52,427 nt of DNA from Microbacterium enclense (GCF_004022425.1 NZ_RBZY01000026.1:1-52427); one strand, 5' to 3'. Positions 43,948 through 51,663 are shown, counted from the first letter of the stretch. Notes: a model not told the origin generated them from the letters alone. A program made the numbers and translations.

Positions 43948-44940
43948 TCACCACTGCGGGTGGATCTCGGCGCGCAGGCGCCGGTCGTACACGTCGCGCA
44001 CGAGGGCGTCGAACGCGTCGACGTCGAACCCGCCATCGAGGAGGTCGGCCGCCCCGGCGTTCGCGGTGGCCTGCTCGGCCGAACGCGCACCCGGAATAAC
44101 CGACGTGACGCCCTCGCGCGATGCGATCCACGCCAGCGTCGCGGCGGGGAGCGTGACCCCCTCGGGCAGGGAGGCCTTGAGCTCGTCGGCGGCGGCGACG
44201 CCCTCGGCGAAGGGCACGCCCGAGAACGTCTCACCCTTGTCGAAGGCCTCACCGTTGCGGTTGTACGTGCGGTGGTCGTCCTTGTCGAACGTCGTGTCGG
44301 CGGTGTACTTGCCGGACAGCAGGCCGCTCGCGAGCGGCACCCGCGCGAACACGCCGACGCCCTTCTCCGCGGCGAGCGGGAGCACCTCGTCGAGGGGCTT
44401 CAGCCGGAACGGATTGAAGATGATCTGCAGGTTCGAGAGATTCGGGCGACGTAGAGCCGACATCGCCTGGTCCATCGTCTCGACGGACACGCCGTAGGCC
44501 GCGATGACGCCCTCGGACACGAGCTGGTCCAGCGCGTCGTAGGTGGCGTCGTCGTCGATGACGGCCGACGGAGGGCAGTGCAGCTGCACGAGATCGAGGG
44601 TGTCCTGCGCGAGGAGTCGGCGCGAGCGCTCGGTCCACGCGCGGAAGTTCTCCATCGTGTAGTTCTCGGGCAGCTGTTCGGCGCGACGACCCATCTTCGT
44701 CGCGACGGTGATCTCGGCCGCGCCGGACTGCTGCAGGAAAGCGCCGATCAGCTCCTCGGAGCGCCCGTCACCGTACACGTCGGCCGTATCGAAGAGCGTG
44801 ACGCCGGCGTCGACCGAGGCACCCAGGACCTGCATCGCCTCGTCTTCGCTCACCCCGCCCCAGTCGGGTCCGAGCTGCCAGGTGCCGAGGCCGATCGCCG
44901 AGACCTCGCGGCCGGTGCGGGAGAGGGGACGCTGCTGCAT
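43948..44940 (-). CDS. Aldo/keto reductase
   Basis: 330 residues from ATG 44940, with GAAAGGAACC upstream. NADPH-dependent carbonyl reductase with a TIM-barrel fold. The catalytic tetrad is visible: Asp in LFDTADVYGDG, Tyr four residues on, Lys in VATKMGRR and His in LVQLHCPP. The cofactor loop near the C-terminus is TSVIPGARSAEQATAN. Closest in layout to the YajO/YccK-type general AKRs. TAGGCT about 33 nt upstream suggests a housekeeping-type -10; I see no GTCAA element for it. Confidence 0.93.
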   Translation of the reverse strand: MQQRPLSRTGREVSAIGLGTWQLGPDWGGVSEDEAMQVLGASVDAGVTLFDTADVYGDGRSEELIGAFLQQSGAAEITVATKMGRRAEQLPENYTMENFRAWTERSRRLLAQDTLDLVQLHCPPSAVIDDDATYDALDQLVSEGVIAAYGVSVETMDQAMSALRRPNLSNLQIIFNPFRLKPLDEVLPLAAEKGVGVFARVPLASGLLSGKYTADTTFDKDDHRTYNRNGEAFDKGETFSGVPFAEGVAAADELKASLPEGVTLPAATLAWIASREGVTSVIPGARSAEQATANAGAADLLDGGFDVDAFDALVRDVYDRRLRAEIHPQW

Positions 44941-45006
44941 TGCGGTTCCTTTCGGGGGTCGTGTCGAGCCTATCCAGCACCGCAGACATCGAGGCCGCGG
45001 CGCTGC

Positions 45007-45045
45007 GTCAACCCCGTCACCGCGGTGCGCGGCGCGGCCTAGCGT
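45007..45045 (+). promoter_or_regulatory. GTCAA(C/G)-type promoter of the 155-residue acidic protein
   Basis: GTCAAC (45007-45012), 27 nt, TAGCGT (45040-45045), 28 nt before the GTG start. One of the clearest copies. Confidence 0.6.
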
Positions 45046-45073
45046 GGGCGCGAACCCCATCGGAAGGACCACC

Positions 45074-45541
45074 GTGAACACTCCCCCCGAGAACCTGCCC
45101 GGCGCCGACCACGAGAAGACGGTGTCGGATGCCGAGGGCCTGACCGCCGACATCCCCGCCGGCGGCGCGGGCGCCGACACCGGCGCGGTCTCCGCGACCG
45201 AGATCGACCCCGACGACGAGGCGCGCGTCCAGAACGTGTCGAGCCAGAACGACCTGCCGGGCGTCGGCACCCGGGCGGCGGACGGCGAGATGGAGCGCGG
45301 CACCGACGACGCCCGCGGCGACAGCGGATCCACCTCGCGCCACGGGTCCGCGCAGACCAACGAGGCTGCGCCGACCGACGAGTCGAACCGCACTCCGGCA
45401 TCCCCGCCGCCGGCCGCGGACGGCGGCGAGGATCACGTGGATGCCGACTCCCCGCTGGCGAAGTACCAGCCCGGTGTCGGAAAGTCCTCGGCGGAGTCGA
45501 GCCGGATCGCCCAGAACCTTCCCGACCCCGACGAGGACTGA
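45074..45541 (+). CDS. Acidic disordered protein, 155 residues
   Basis: GTG start at 45074, with GGAAGGACC upstream. Asp/Glu/Ala/Ser/Pro-rich throughout (for example DPDDEARVQNVSSQNDLPG), no hydrophobic segment, so intrinsically disordered. The C-terminus (LAKYQPGVGKSSAESSRIA) is the only moderately structured part. No family recognised. Preceded by a clear copy of the shared stress-type promoter, and followed 23 nt later by the epimerase gene. Confidence 0.75.
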   Translation: MNTPPENLPGADHEKTVSDAEGLTADIPAGGAGADTGAVSATEIDPDDEARVQNVSSQNDLPGVGTRAADGEMERGTDDARGDSGSTSRHGSAQTNEAAPTDESNRTPASPPPAADGGEDHVDADSPLAKYQPGVGKSSAESSRIAQNLPDPDED

Positions 45542-45552
45542 CGCGGTCGCTC

Positions 45553-45558
45553 TAGGCT
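45553..45558 (+). promoter_or_regulatory. -10 box for leaderless epimerase gene
   Basis: TAGGCT ends 6 nt before ATG 45565. Confidence 0.5.
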
Positions 45559-45564
45559 GGCCCG

Positions 45565-46590
45565 ATGACGAGCACCCCCGCCCCGCCCCCTCCGCCCCGT
45601 GTCGTGATCGCCGGGGCGAGCGGCTTCGTCGGTCAGGCGCTCGTCGCCGCGTTCCGCGCGGACGGCTACGACGTCGTCACGGTCGGTCGGACCGGCACCG
45701 CGACGTGGGGTGACACGGACGCGATCGCGCGGCTCATCGACGGTGCCGACGTCCTGGTGAACCTCGCGGGCAAGATCGTCTCCTGCCGCTACACCGACGC
45801 GAACCGCGACGAGATCCTGCGGTCCCGAGTCGACACGACCCGGGCCCTCCACAAGGCGGTTCGGGATGCCGCGCACCCGCCGCGCGTGTGGATGAACGCG
45901 TCGACCGCCACCATCTACCGCCACGAGACCGAGAGCGGCAACGGCGAGACCGACGGTGTGATCGGTGACGGCTTCTCGGTCGACGTCGCCACGAGCTGGG
46001 AGCGGGCGTTCTTCGACGGAGACCTGCCGACCACGCGCCGGGTCGCGCTGCGGATGGCGATCGTGCTGGGCGACGGACCCGCCACGCGCATGCTCCTCGC
46101 GCTCGGGAAACTGGGCATGGGCGGTCCGCAGATCGACAGCTGGTGGTTCCCCCACCGCCGTTATCGCGGCATCGGCGCGCGCCCGACCGGTTCGACGTGG
46201 TCGTCGTGGCACCGCACGAGGGGACGCCAGCGCTTCAGCTGGATCCACATCGACGACGTCGTGGCATCCGTCCGCTTCCTCCGCGACCGCGACGATCTCG
46301 CGGGCCCCGTGAACCTCGCCGCCCCTGGCGCGAGCGACAATCGCACCCTCATGCGCGAGGTGCGCCGGGTCGTCCGAGCACCGTTCGGACTCCCGGCGTT
46401 CCGCTGGATGCTCGACCCCGCCATGGCGGTCCTGCGCAACGAGCCCGAACTGGTGCTCAAGAGCCGCTGGGCCGTCCCCGCGGTCCTCACGGGGGCGGGC
46501 TTCACCTTCGCGTACGACGAGCTGGGGCCGGCGCTGGACGCCGTGGCATCCTCGCGCCGGCCCCGGGCCCGCGATCTGTTCTCGGCCTGA
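45565..46590 (+). CDS. TIGR01777-type NAD-dependent epimerase/DUF1731 protein
   Basis: 341 residues. Rossmann motif VVIAGASGFVGQALV (about 13-27), followed by the LVNLAGKIVSCRYTDANRDEILRSRV stretch (split) that marks the TIGR01777/YfcH group. The SDR active-site region is replaced by NASTATIYRHETE. The C-terminal DUF1731 segment includes FRWMLDPAMAVLRNEPELVLKSRW (split). Substrate unknown. The stop codon directly abuts that of the convergent 52-residue gene. Confidence 0.92.
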   Translation: MTSTPAPPPPPRVVIAGASGFVGQALVAAFRADGYDVVTVGRTGTATWGDTDAIARLIDGADVLVNLAGKIVSCRYTDANRDEILRSRVDTTRALHKAVRDAAHPPRVWMNASTATIYRHETESGNGETDGVIGDGFSVDVATSWERAFFDGDLPTTRRVALRMAIVLGDGPATRMLLALGKLGMGGPQIDSWWFPHRRYRGIGARPTGSTWSSWHRTRGRQRFSWIHIDDVVASVRFLRDRDDLAGPVNLAAPGASDNRTLMREVRRVVRAPFGLPAFRWMLDPAMAVLRNEPELVLKSRWAVPAVLTGAGFTFAYDELGPALDAVASSRRPRARDLFSA

Positions 46591-46749
46591 TCAGGTGTTG
46601 CGGCGCACGAAACGCAGCAGCGCGGCGATCACGCCGATGATGAGGACGATGATGCCGATCCAGAGCAGGAACTTCACGGCCTCGACGAAGATGCCGAGGA
46701 AGAGGAAGACGAGACCGACGACGATGAGGAGGATGGCGAGAGCTGGCAT
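46591..46749 (-). CDS. 52-residue two-span membrane peptide
   Basis: ATG 46749. Almost entirely two hydrophobic segments (ALAILLIVVGLVFLFLGIF, then FLLWIGIIVLIIGVIAALL) ending in RFVRRNT. No known family. The promoter has GTCAAG, 27 nt, CAGAGT, and the ATG is only 7 nt beyond the hexamer, so the message is probably leaderless. Small envelope-stress peptides have this form. Confidence 0.75.
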   Translation of the reverse strand: MPALAILLIVVGLVFLFLGIFVEAVKFLLWIGIIVLIIGVIAALLRFVRRNT

Positions 46750-46756
46750 GGCATCC

Positions 46757-46795
46757 ACTCTGCCCTCACGCCGTCGCGGACCCGGTGCCCTTGAC
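46757..46795 (-). promoter_or_regulatory. GTCAA(C/G)-type promoter of the 52-residue membrane peptide
   Basis: On the minus strand GTCAAG (46795-46790), 27 nt, CAGAGT (46762-46757), 7 nt before ATG. Divergent from the copy at 46824-46861. Confidence 0.5.
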
Positions 46796-46823
46796 ACCGG
46801 GGCCGGGGGCGGGGCAAGCGCAT

Positions 46824-46861
46824 GTCAAGCTCTCGTGCCGAGCACTCCCTCGGTCTAGCCT
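46824..46861 (+). promoter_or_regulatory. GTCAA(C/G)-type promoter of the acidic repeat protein
   Basis: GTCAAG (46824-46829), 26 nt, TAGCCT (46856-46861), 29 nt before ATG. Confidence 0.5.
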
Positions 46862-46890
46862 CGGAGTCGTCACCACGAGAGAGGCGCATC

Positions 46891-47151
46891 ATGGGCGATC
46901 GCGACACCACCGGCCACGGCACGGGGCCCGACGAGGGCGAGTACACCGAGGTCGAACTCCCCGACGGCGAGGAGGCCGGCCGCAATCTCGACGCGCCGGG
47001 CGAGTACGTCGACAACGAGCGATCCGACGGCACCGACGCGCGGCCGCGCGCCGACGAGCCCGGCGCCTACACCGACGTGCAGCTCCCCTCGGGCGACGAA
47101 TCACGCGAGGACGTCGAACGTCCGGGCGAGTACACCGACCGCGATCGCTGA
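46891..47151 (+). CDS. Acidic tandem-repeat protein, 86 residues
   Basis: ATG 46891, with GAGAGAGGCG upstream. It is built from four imperfect units of about 20 residues, each with a Gly-x-Tyr core: DEGEYTEVELPDGEE, DAPGEYVDNERSDGT, DEPGAYTDVQLPSGDE and ERPGEYTDRDR. Very acidic, no hydrophobic span, no known family. The regular Tyr spacing suggests a repeated short binding motif or a polyanionic stress protein. Confidence 0.75.
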   Translation: MGDRDTTGHGTGPDEGEYTEVELPDGEEAGRNLDAPGEYVDNERSDGTDARPRADEPGAYTDVQLPSGDESREDVERPGEYTDRDR

Positions 47152-47152
47152 G

Positions 47153-48082
47153 TCAGCGTTCGAGGGTCGCGCTCGGGTGGGTCCGATACGCCGCTCGGTA
47201 GGCCGCGATGAATCGCGGGAGATCGGCGAAACCCCAACGCAGCGCGACCTCGGCGATTGTCGTCCGGGTCGGATCGGATGCCACGAGGTCGGCGTGCGCG
47301 GCACTCACGCGGGCCAGCTCGAGGTATCCCTCGGGCGTCGCCGAGAGGTGCCCGTTCGCGGCGAAAGCGCGGCGCAGGCCCGCGGCGGAGGTCCCGGCGG
47401 CCCGCGCGGCGTCATCGGCGGTCACCGGCAACGACGCGTGATCGTCCATCCATCGCGTCGCCGCGGAGTAGATGGCTGCCTGCGCGACGGCCGATGCACG
47501 CCGCTCACGCGGATCACCGGCCAACGGGAACGCTTCGAGCGTGGCCGACACGAGCGCGCGGTGCACGTGCGCGCGCACCAGGGGTTCAGCGAGCAGCGGA
47601 AGCTGCGTGAACGCCCATCGCAGGGTCGCGAGCCAGTACTCGCGCATCCGCGGAGACACCGGACCGGTGCCGTCGAAGCGCACCTCGAGGGCATCGTCGC
47701 CGTAGATCGTGCGCGCCGCGTCGGTCAAGTGGGCGGGGTCGAAGGCCACGAGCTCGACGGCGGTCTCCCGAGCGCGTCCCAAGAGCTCGTTGCCGGGCTG
47801 GACGACGCCCGGCTCGACGCTGAACTCGCCGGCGGAGGAGCCGATGCGCCACGCATAGCCGGGGCTCGAGGTGGCGAAGAAGAACCGGTCGGCCTCGTAC
47901 ACGACCTCCGCGCGACAGTCCCACAGCAGGCGGCGCAGTGCGAAGGCACCGTCTCCGACGGCGCGTTCGCCGAACGACCCGTCGTCGACCTGCACGTCCA
48001 CTCGGCCGTACTGGGTGCGCAACCACTCGAGCGCTTCGCCCGGCTCGGCCGTCCGCACGCGCGTGTCGAAGTAGTCGCTCAT
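47153..48082 (-). CDS. AraC-family transcriptional regulator (AraC-binding-like N-terminal domain)
   Basis: 309 residues from ATG 48082 (MSDYFDTRVRTAEPGEA), with GAGGTGCCGCAGG upstream. An ATG at 48124 in frame is an alternative. The ligand domain covers about residues 1-170. The HTH region contains DDHASLPVTADDAARAAG, TSAAGLRRAFAANGH and ALRWGFADLPRFIAAYRAAY. Third paralogue of this type in 25 kb. Divergent from the GNAT gene, a possible target. Confidence 0.87.
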   Translation of the reverse strand: MSDYFDTRVRTAEPGEALEWLRTQYGRVDVQVDDGSFGERAVGDGAFALRRLLWDCRAEVVYEADRFFFATSSPGYAWRIGSSAGEFSVEPGVVQPGNELLGRARETAVELVAFDPAHLTDAARTIYGDDALEVRFDGTGPVSPRMREYWLATLRWAFTQLPLLAEPLVRAHVHRALVSATLEAFPLAGDPRERRASAVAQAAIYSAATRWMDDHASLPVTADDAARAAGTSAAGLRRAFAANGHLSATPEGYLELARVSAAHADLVASDPTRTTIAEVALRWGFADLPRFIAAYRAAYRTHPSATLER

Positions 48083-48200
48083 GACCTGCGGCACCTCGCT
48101 CCCGCTGGACTGCACCACAGCCATAGTAGTTAACCCCGAGACTCCCCCGGGCCTCTCATCCCGGCCCGGATAGTTCACCTGATCTGCAGAGAGAAGCACC

Positions 48201-48662
48201 GTGACCGACTCGCCCGTCATCCGCGACATCCACCCCGACGACGCCGGTGAGGTGCTGACCGTCCAACGCGCCGCCTTCGCCAGCGAAGCACTGATCTACG
48301 GCGACCCCGACATGCCGCCCCTGACCCAGACCCTGGAAGAGCTCGAGGCGGAGCTCGTGGAGAACCTCGGCTGCGTGGCGATCGTCGGCCACCGGATCGT
48401 GGGGGCCGTCCGCGCACGCCTGTCGGACTCCCTGCTGCTCATCGGCCGCCTCGCGATCGCGCCGGACCAGCAGGGCGGGGGCCTCGGCTCGACGCTCCTC
48501 GCCGCGGTCGAGGAACGCGGGCGCCGGGCCGGCGCGACCGAGGCCGAGCTGTTCACGGGCGGCCTCAGTGAGGCGAACCAGCGGCTGTACGAGCGGGAGG
48601 GCTACCGCCGCAGCGAGACCACCGCCGACGGCGAGATCTTCTACCGCAAGCCGCTCACCTGA
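48201..48662 (+). CDS. GNAT-family N-acetyltransferase
   Basis: 153 residues, GTG start. The acetyl-CoA-binding motif A is LLIGRLAIAPDQQGGGLGSTLLAAVE (split, about 75-100), with Q/G-x-x-G-x-G. Motif B is LFTGGLSEANQRLYEREGYRR (split). Acceptor (small amine or protein) unknown. Confidence 0.9.
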   Translation: MTDSPVIRDIHPDDAGEVLTVQRAAFASEALIYGDPDMPPLTQTLEELEAELVENLGCVAIVGHRIVGAVRARLSDSLLLIGRLAIAPDQQGGGLGSTLLAAVEERGRRAGATEAELFTGGLSEANQRLYEREGYRRSETTADGEIFYRKPLT

Positions 48663-48724
48663 GGTTCGGTGTCCACGACACGCGGACGCGGCCCGCGGCC
48701 GTCGGCGTGTCCTGGACACCGAGA

Positions 48725-48757
48725 GGTCGGGCGGGGCGCCAAGCGCCCCGCCCGACC
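48725..48757. terminator. Strong hairpin terminator between convergent genes
   Basis: A 15-bp perfect stem (GGTCGGGCGGGGCGC at 48725-48739 with 48743-48757) and a 3-nt loop, between the GNAT gene and the SDR gene. Confidence 0.8.
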
Positions 48758-48768
48758 GGCGACGGGAC

Positions 48769-49662
48769 TTACGGGGTCGGCATCCCGCCGTTGACGTTGA
48801 GCGTCTCGCCGATGACGTAGCTGGATTCCGCGGATGCCAGGTACACGTAGGCCGGGGCGAGCTCGGCGGGCTGTCCCATGCGGCCGAGGGGCGTCTCCTC
48901 GCCGAACTCGGCGACCTTCTCCTGGGGCTGCCCGTCCGACACCTGCAGCGGCGTCCAGATCGGGCCGGGGGCGACGGCGTTCACGCGGATGCCTTTGGGG
49001 GCGAGCTGCTGGCCGAGAGCCTTGGTGAACGTGTTGATGGTCGCCTTCGTCGAGGCGTAGTCGACGAGGATCGGCGCCGGCGAGTACGCCTGGATCGAGG
49101 TCGTGTTGATGATCGCCGACCCGGCCGGCAGGTGCGGGAGCGCCGCCTTGGTGATCCAGAACATCGCGTACACGTTCGTCTTGAACGTGTCGTCGAACTG
49201 CTCGTCGGTCAGGGTCTCGAGGTCCTCGTTGAACAGCTGCTTGCCGCCATTGTTGACGAGGATGTCCAGGCCGCCGAGCTCCTCCACCGCTTGCGCGACG
49301 AGCGCACGGCAGTACTCGGGGTCGCGGAGGTCGCCGGGGATCTGAGCGACGGTCGCGCCGGCCTCGCGGAGGATCCCGGCGATGCGATCGGCATCCTCCT
49401 TCTCCTCGGGCAGGTACGACATCGCCACCGACGCGCCCTCACGGGCGAAGGCGATCGCCGTGGCCGCGCCGATGCCGGAGTCGGCGCCCGTGATGAGCGC
49501 CTTGCGACCCTCGAGACGGCCGCTGCCGACGTAGGTGTCCTCGCCGAGTGCGGCCTTCGGCGTCAGTTCGGCATCCAGGCCCGGCTCGGGCTGATGCTGC
49601 TTCGACGGCTCGATGTCAGCGTAGAGCTTCGCGGGATCGGTGAAGGTGTACTGGCTGGTCAT
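48769..49662 (-). CDS. SDR-family oxidoreductase, general-stress (YghA/Gsp39-like) type
   Basis: 297 residues from ATG 49662, with GAAAGGACTCG upstream. The long N-terminal arm (PSKQHQPEPGLDAEL, then DTYVGSGRLEGRKALITGADSGIG, split) is shared with the paralogue at 29.0-29.9 kb. Catalytic Ser is in INTTSIQAYSP and Tyr/Lys in DYASTKATI. The usual NNAG reads NNGG. Co-transcribed with the GH15 gene 55 nt upstream. Substrate unknown. Confidence 0.92.
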   Translation of the reverse strand: MTSQYTFTDPAKLYADIEPSKQHQPEPGLDAELTPKAALGEDTYVGSGRLEGRKALITGADSGIGAATAIAFAREGASVAMSYLPEEKEDADRIAGILREAGATVAQIPGDLRDPEYCRALVAQAVEELGGLDILVNNGGKQLFNEDLETLTDEQFDDTFKTNVYAMFWITKAALPHLPAGSAIINTTSIQAYSPAPILVDYASTKATINTFTKALGQQLAPKGIRVNAVAPGPIWTPLQVSDGQPQEKVAEFGEETPLGRMGQPAELAPAYVYLASAESSYVIGETLNVNGGMPTP

Positions 49663-49717
49663 GGCGAGTCCTTTCAATGGGGGATGCCGAGGCGCATGCC
49701 GCCGCGGCGGGGGAAGG

Positions 49718-51526
49718 TCAGCGGTCGCCGAGGTCGGCCTCGTCGACCACTTCACGGATGACGAGGGCCGCGTTGATGAGCGCGAGGTGGCTGAGCGCCT
49801 GCGGGAGGTTGCCCCAGAACGCGCCGCCCTGCTCGGCGATCATCTCCGCGTACAGCCCGACGTCGTTGGCCTGCGCGACGAGGGCGTCCATCGCCTCGAT
49901 CGCTTCGGCGTGACGGCCGACGCAGGCCAGAGCCGTCGCGCGCCAGAACGCGCACGCGACGAAGGTGTGCTCCTCCTGGTCCATGCCGGTGTAGCGGTAG
50001 ACGAGGTGGTTCTCGGTGCCGAGGCGTTCGGTGATGGCATCCACCGTCTTGGACATGCGTTCGCCCCGGTCGAATCCGGTCGGGGCGTGCAGGAGCACCG
50101 AGGCATCCAGGTCGTCCGACCCGGGCCGCAGGGTGTACGCCTGCAGGGTCTCCGACCAGCAGTGCTCCTCGACCCAGACGTGGATGCGGTCGCGCTCGGC
50201 TCGCCAGCGGTCGCCGTTGTCGGGGATGTGCCCGCCGCTGGCGAGCCACTGCGCGTCGTCGAGGGCCTTCCAGCAGCCCATCTTCGACGACGTGTAGTGC
50301 TCCAGCTCGGGGAGCTCCCACATGCCGGAGTCCGCGCGGCGCCACAGGTCGCACGTCTGGTCGGCGACGTCGGCGAGCAGGCGCCCCGTCTGCACATCGA
50401 GCCGGTTGCCGGCCTCGACGTACGTGCGGCAAATCGCGATGAGATCTCCGTAGACCCCGAGCTGCAACTGGCCCTGGGCCGGATTCCCGGTGACCACGGG
50501 TTGACTGCCGTTCCAACCGGGCACCTCGTGCTTCTCGACGCTCACGTCGGATCCGCCGTCGAGCGTGTACATCACCTGCACTTCCGGCCCGTTCTCGCGG
50601 ATCGTGCGGAGCATCCACGACAGCGCCGCGTGCGTCTCCTCGCGAAGTCCGAAGCCGACCCACGCGTGCGCCGTGTAGGCGAGGTCGCGCACCCAGGCGA
50701 AGCGGTAATCCCAGTTCTTGCCCCCGCGCGGGTTCTCCGGGAGCGAGGTCGTCGCGGCCGCTGCGATCGCGCCCGTGGGGCTGAACAGCAGCAGCTTCAG
50801 GGCCAGAGCACTGCGCTGCACGTCGTCGGCCCAGGGGCCGTCGTAGGAGAACTCGTCGGACCACATCGACCATCCGGCGATGGTGCGGTCGATCCCGCGA
50901 TCGACGTTGCGGGTGTCGGGGATGCGCAGCGGCTCCCCCTCGGTCGCCGCGACGACGAGGAGGTGCCGCGAGCCCTTCTCGGTCGTGAATCCGCCCGAGA
51001 TGCTCTCGCTCCGCTCGTCGGGTTCGCCGTGGATGCCGTGCTCCTGGCCCACGACCGCGAGCGAGACGTGGCCGATCCGCATGACCGAGAACCCGTCGAT
51101 GCGCTCGGTCCAGGGCGCCGCGGACCGCAGCATCGTCCCCGGCTGCACGCACCACGCGAACTCGACCTCGCCCTTCACGCCCTCGACCCGACGCGCGAGT
51201 TCCGCCCACGGCAGCCGCCCCGCGATGCCGGTGACCATGGCATCCGTCAGCTTCGCGACACCCGTCTCGGTCGTGAAGGTGGTCTCGAGAACGTTGGTGT
51301 GCGCGACGTAGCGCCTCGTCACCGTGTACTCGCCCACGGGAGCGAGTTCGATGCACCCGCCCGCGGACTCATCGACGAGTCGTGCGAACACGGGCCGGGA
51401 GTGGATATTCGGCAGCGGCAGCCAATCGACCGCACCGTCGAGCCCGATGAGTGCGACCGTGCGTCCGTCACCGATCGCGGCGTAGTCGCGAAGCGGGCGG
51501 GAGGGTGGCGGCGGTGTCGTGGGCAC
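49718..51526 (-). CDS. Glycoside hydrolase family 15 protein (glucoamylase/trehalase-like)
   Basis: 602 residues, GTG start. An N-terminal beta-domain (about 1-220, DYAAIGDGRTVALIGLDGAVDWLPLP split) precedes the (alpha/alpha)6 barrel. That barrel contains GGKNWDYRFAWVRD (about 268-281) and the catalytic acid region GMWELPELEHYTSSKMGCW (about 400). The base region is LYAEMIAEQGGAFWGNLPQALSH near the end (split). Actinobacterial members are often trehalases; glucoamylase activity is the alternative. No signal peptide, so intracellular. The GTG lies 6 nt after TAGCGT and is leaderless. Divergent from dps. Confidence 0.93.
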   Translation of the reverse strand: MPTTPPPPSRPLRDYAAIGDGRTVALIGLDGAVDWLPLPNIHSRPVFARLVDESAGGCIELAPVGEYTVTRRYVAHTNVLETTFTTETGVAKLTDAMVTGIAGRLPWAELARRVEGVKGEVEFAWCVQPGTMLRSAAPWTERIDGFSVMRIGHVSLAVVGQEHGIHGEPDERSESISGGFTTEKGSRHLLVVAATEGEPLRIPDTRNVDRGIDRTIAGWSMWSDEFSYDGPWADDVQRSALALKLLLFSPTGAIAAAATTSLPENPRGGKNWDYRFAWVRDLAYTAHAWVGFGLREETHAALSWMLRTIRENGPEVQVMYTLDGGSDVSVEKHEVPGWNGSQPVVTGNPAQGQLQLGVYGDLIAICRTYVEAGNRLDVQTGRLLADVADQTCDLWRRADSGMWELPELEHYTSSKMGCWKALDDAQWLASGGHIPDNGDRWRAERDRIHVWVEEHCWSETLQAYTLRPGSDDLDASVLLHAPTGFDRGERMSKTVDAITERLGTENHLVYRYTGMDQEEHTFVACAFWRATALACVGRHAEAIEAMDALVAQANDVGLYAEMIAEQGGAFWGNLPQALSHLALINAALVIREVVDEADLGDR

Positions 51527-51532
51527 GCTTCC

Positions 51533-51571
51533 ACGCTAGGAAGCGCGCACCGCGCGACCCCGGGGGTTGTC
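51533..51571 (-). promoter_or_regulatory. GTCAA(C/G)-type promoter of the GH15-SDR operon
   Basis: On the minus strand GACAAC (51571-51566), 27 nt, TAGCGT (51538-51533), GTG 6 nt further. It shares CAACCCCCGG with the dps promoter that faces it. Confidence 0.6.
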
Positions 51572-51624
51572 GATCCCGTATCGAGCGGGTACGGCGCACG
51601 TCGCTACAGCGGCGCCGTCGTGCT

Positions 51625-51663
51625 CGCAACCCCCGGTGGCCCCCGCGGTGCGAGACCTAACGT
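51625..51663 (+). promoter_or_regulatory. GTCAA(C/G)-type promoter of dps
   Basis: CGCAAC (51625-51630), 27 nt, TAACGT (51658-51663), 30 nt before ATG 51694. Confidence 0.55.

Noticed and set aside
48116..48175. A further stress-type element between the AraC and GNAT genes (TTAACCCC to TAGTTC)
   Set aside because: The gap is about 36 nt instead of 26-28 and the word is GTTAAC, so it does not fit the set.
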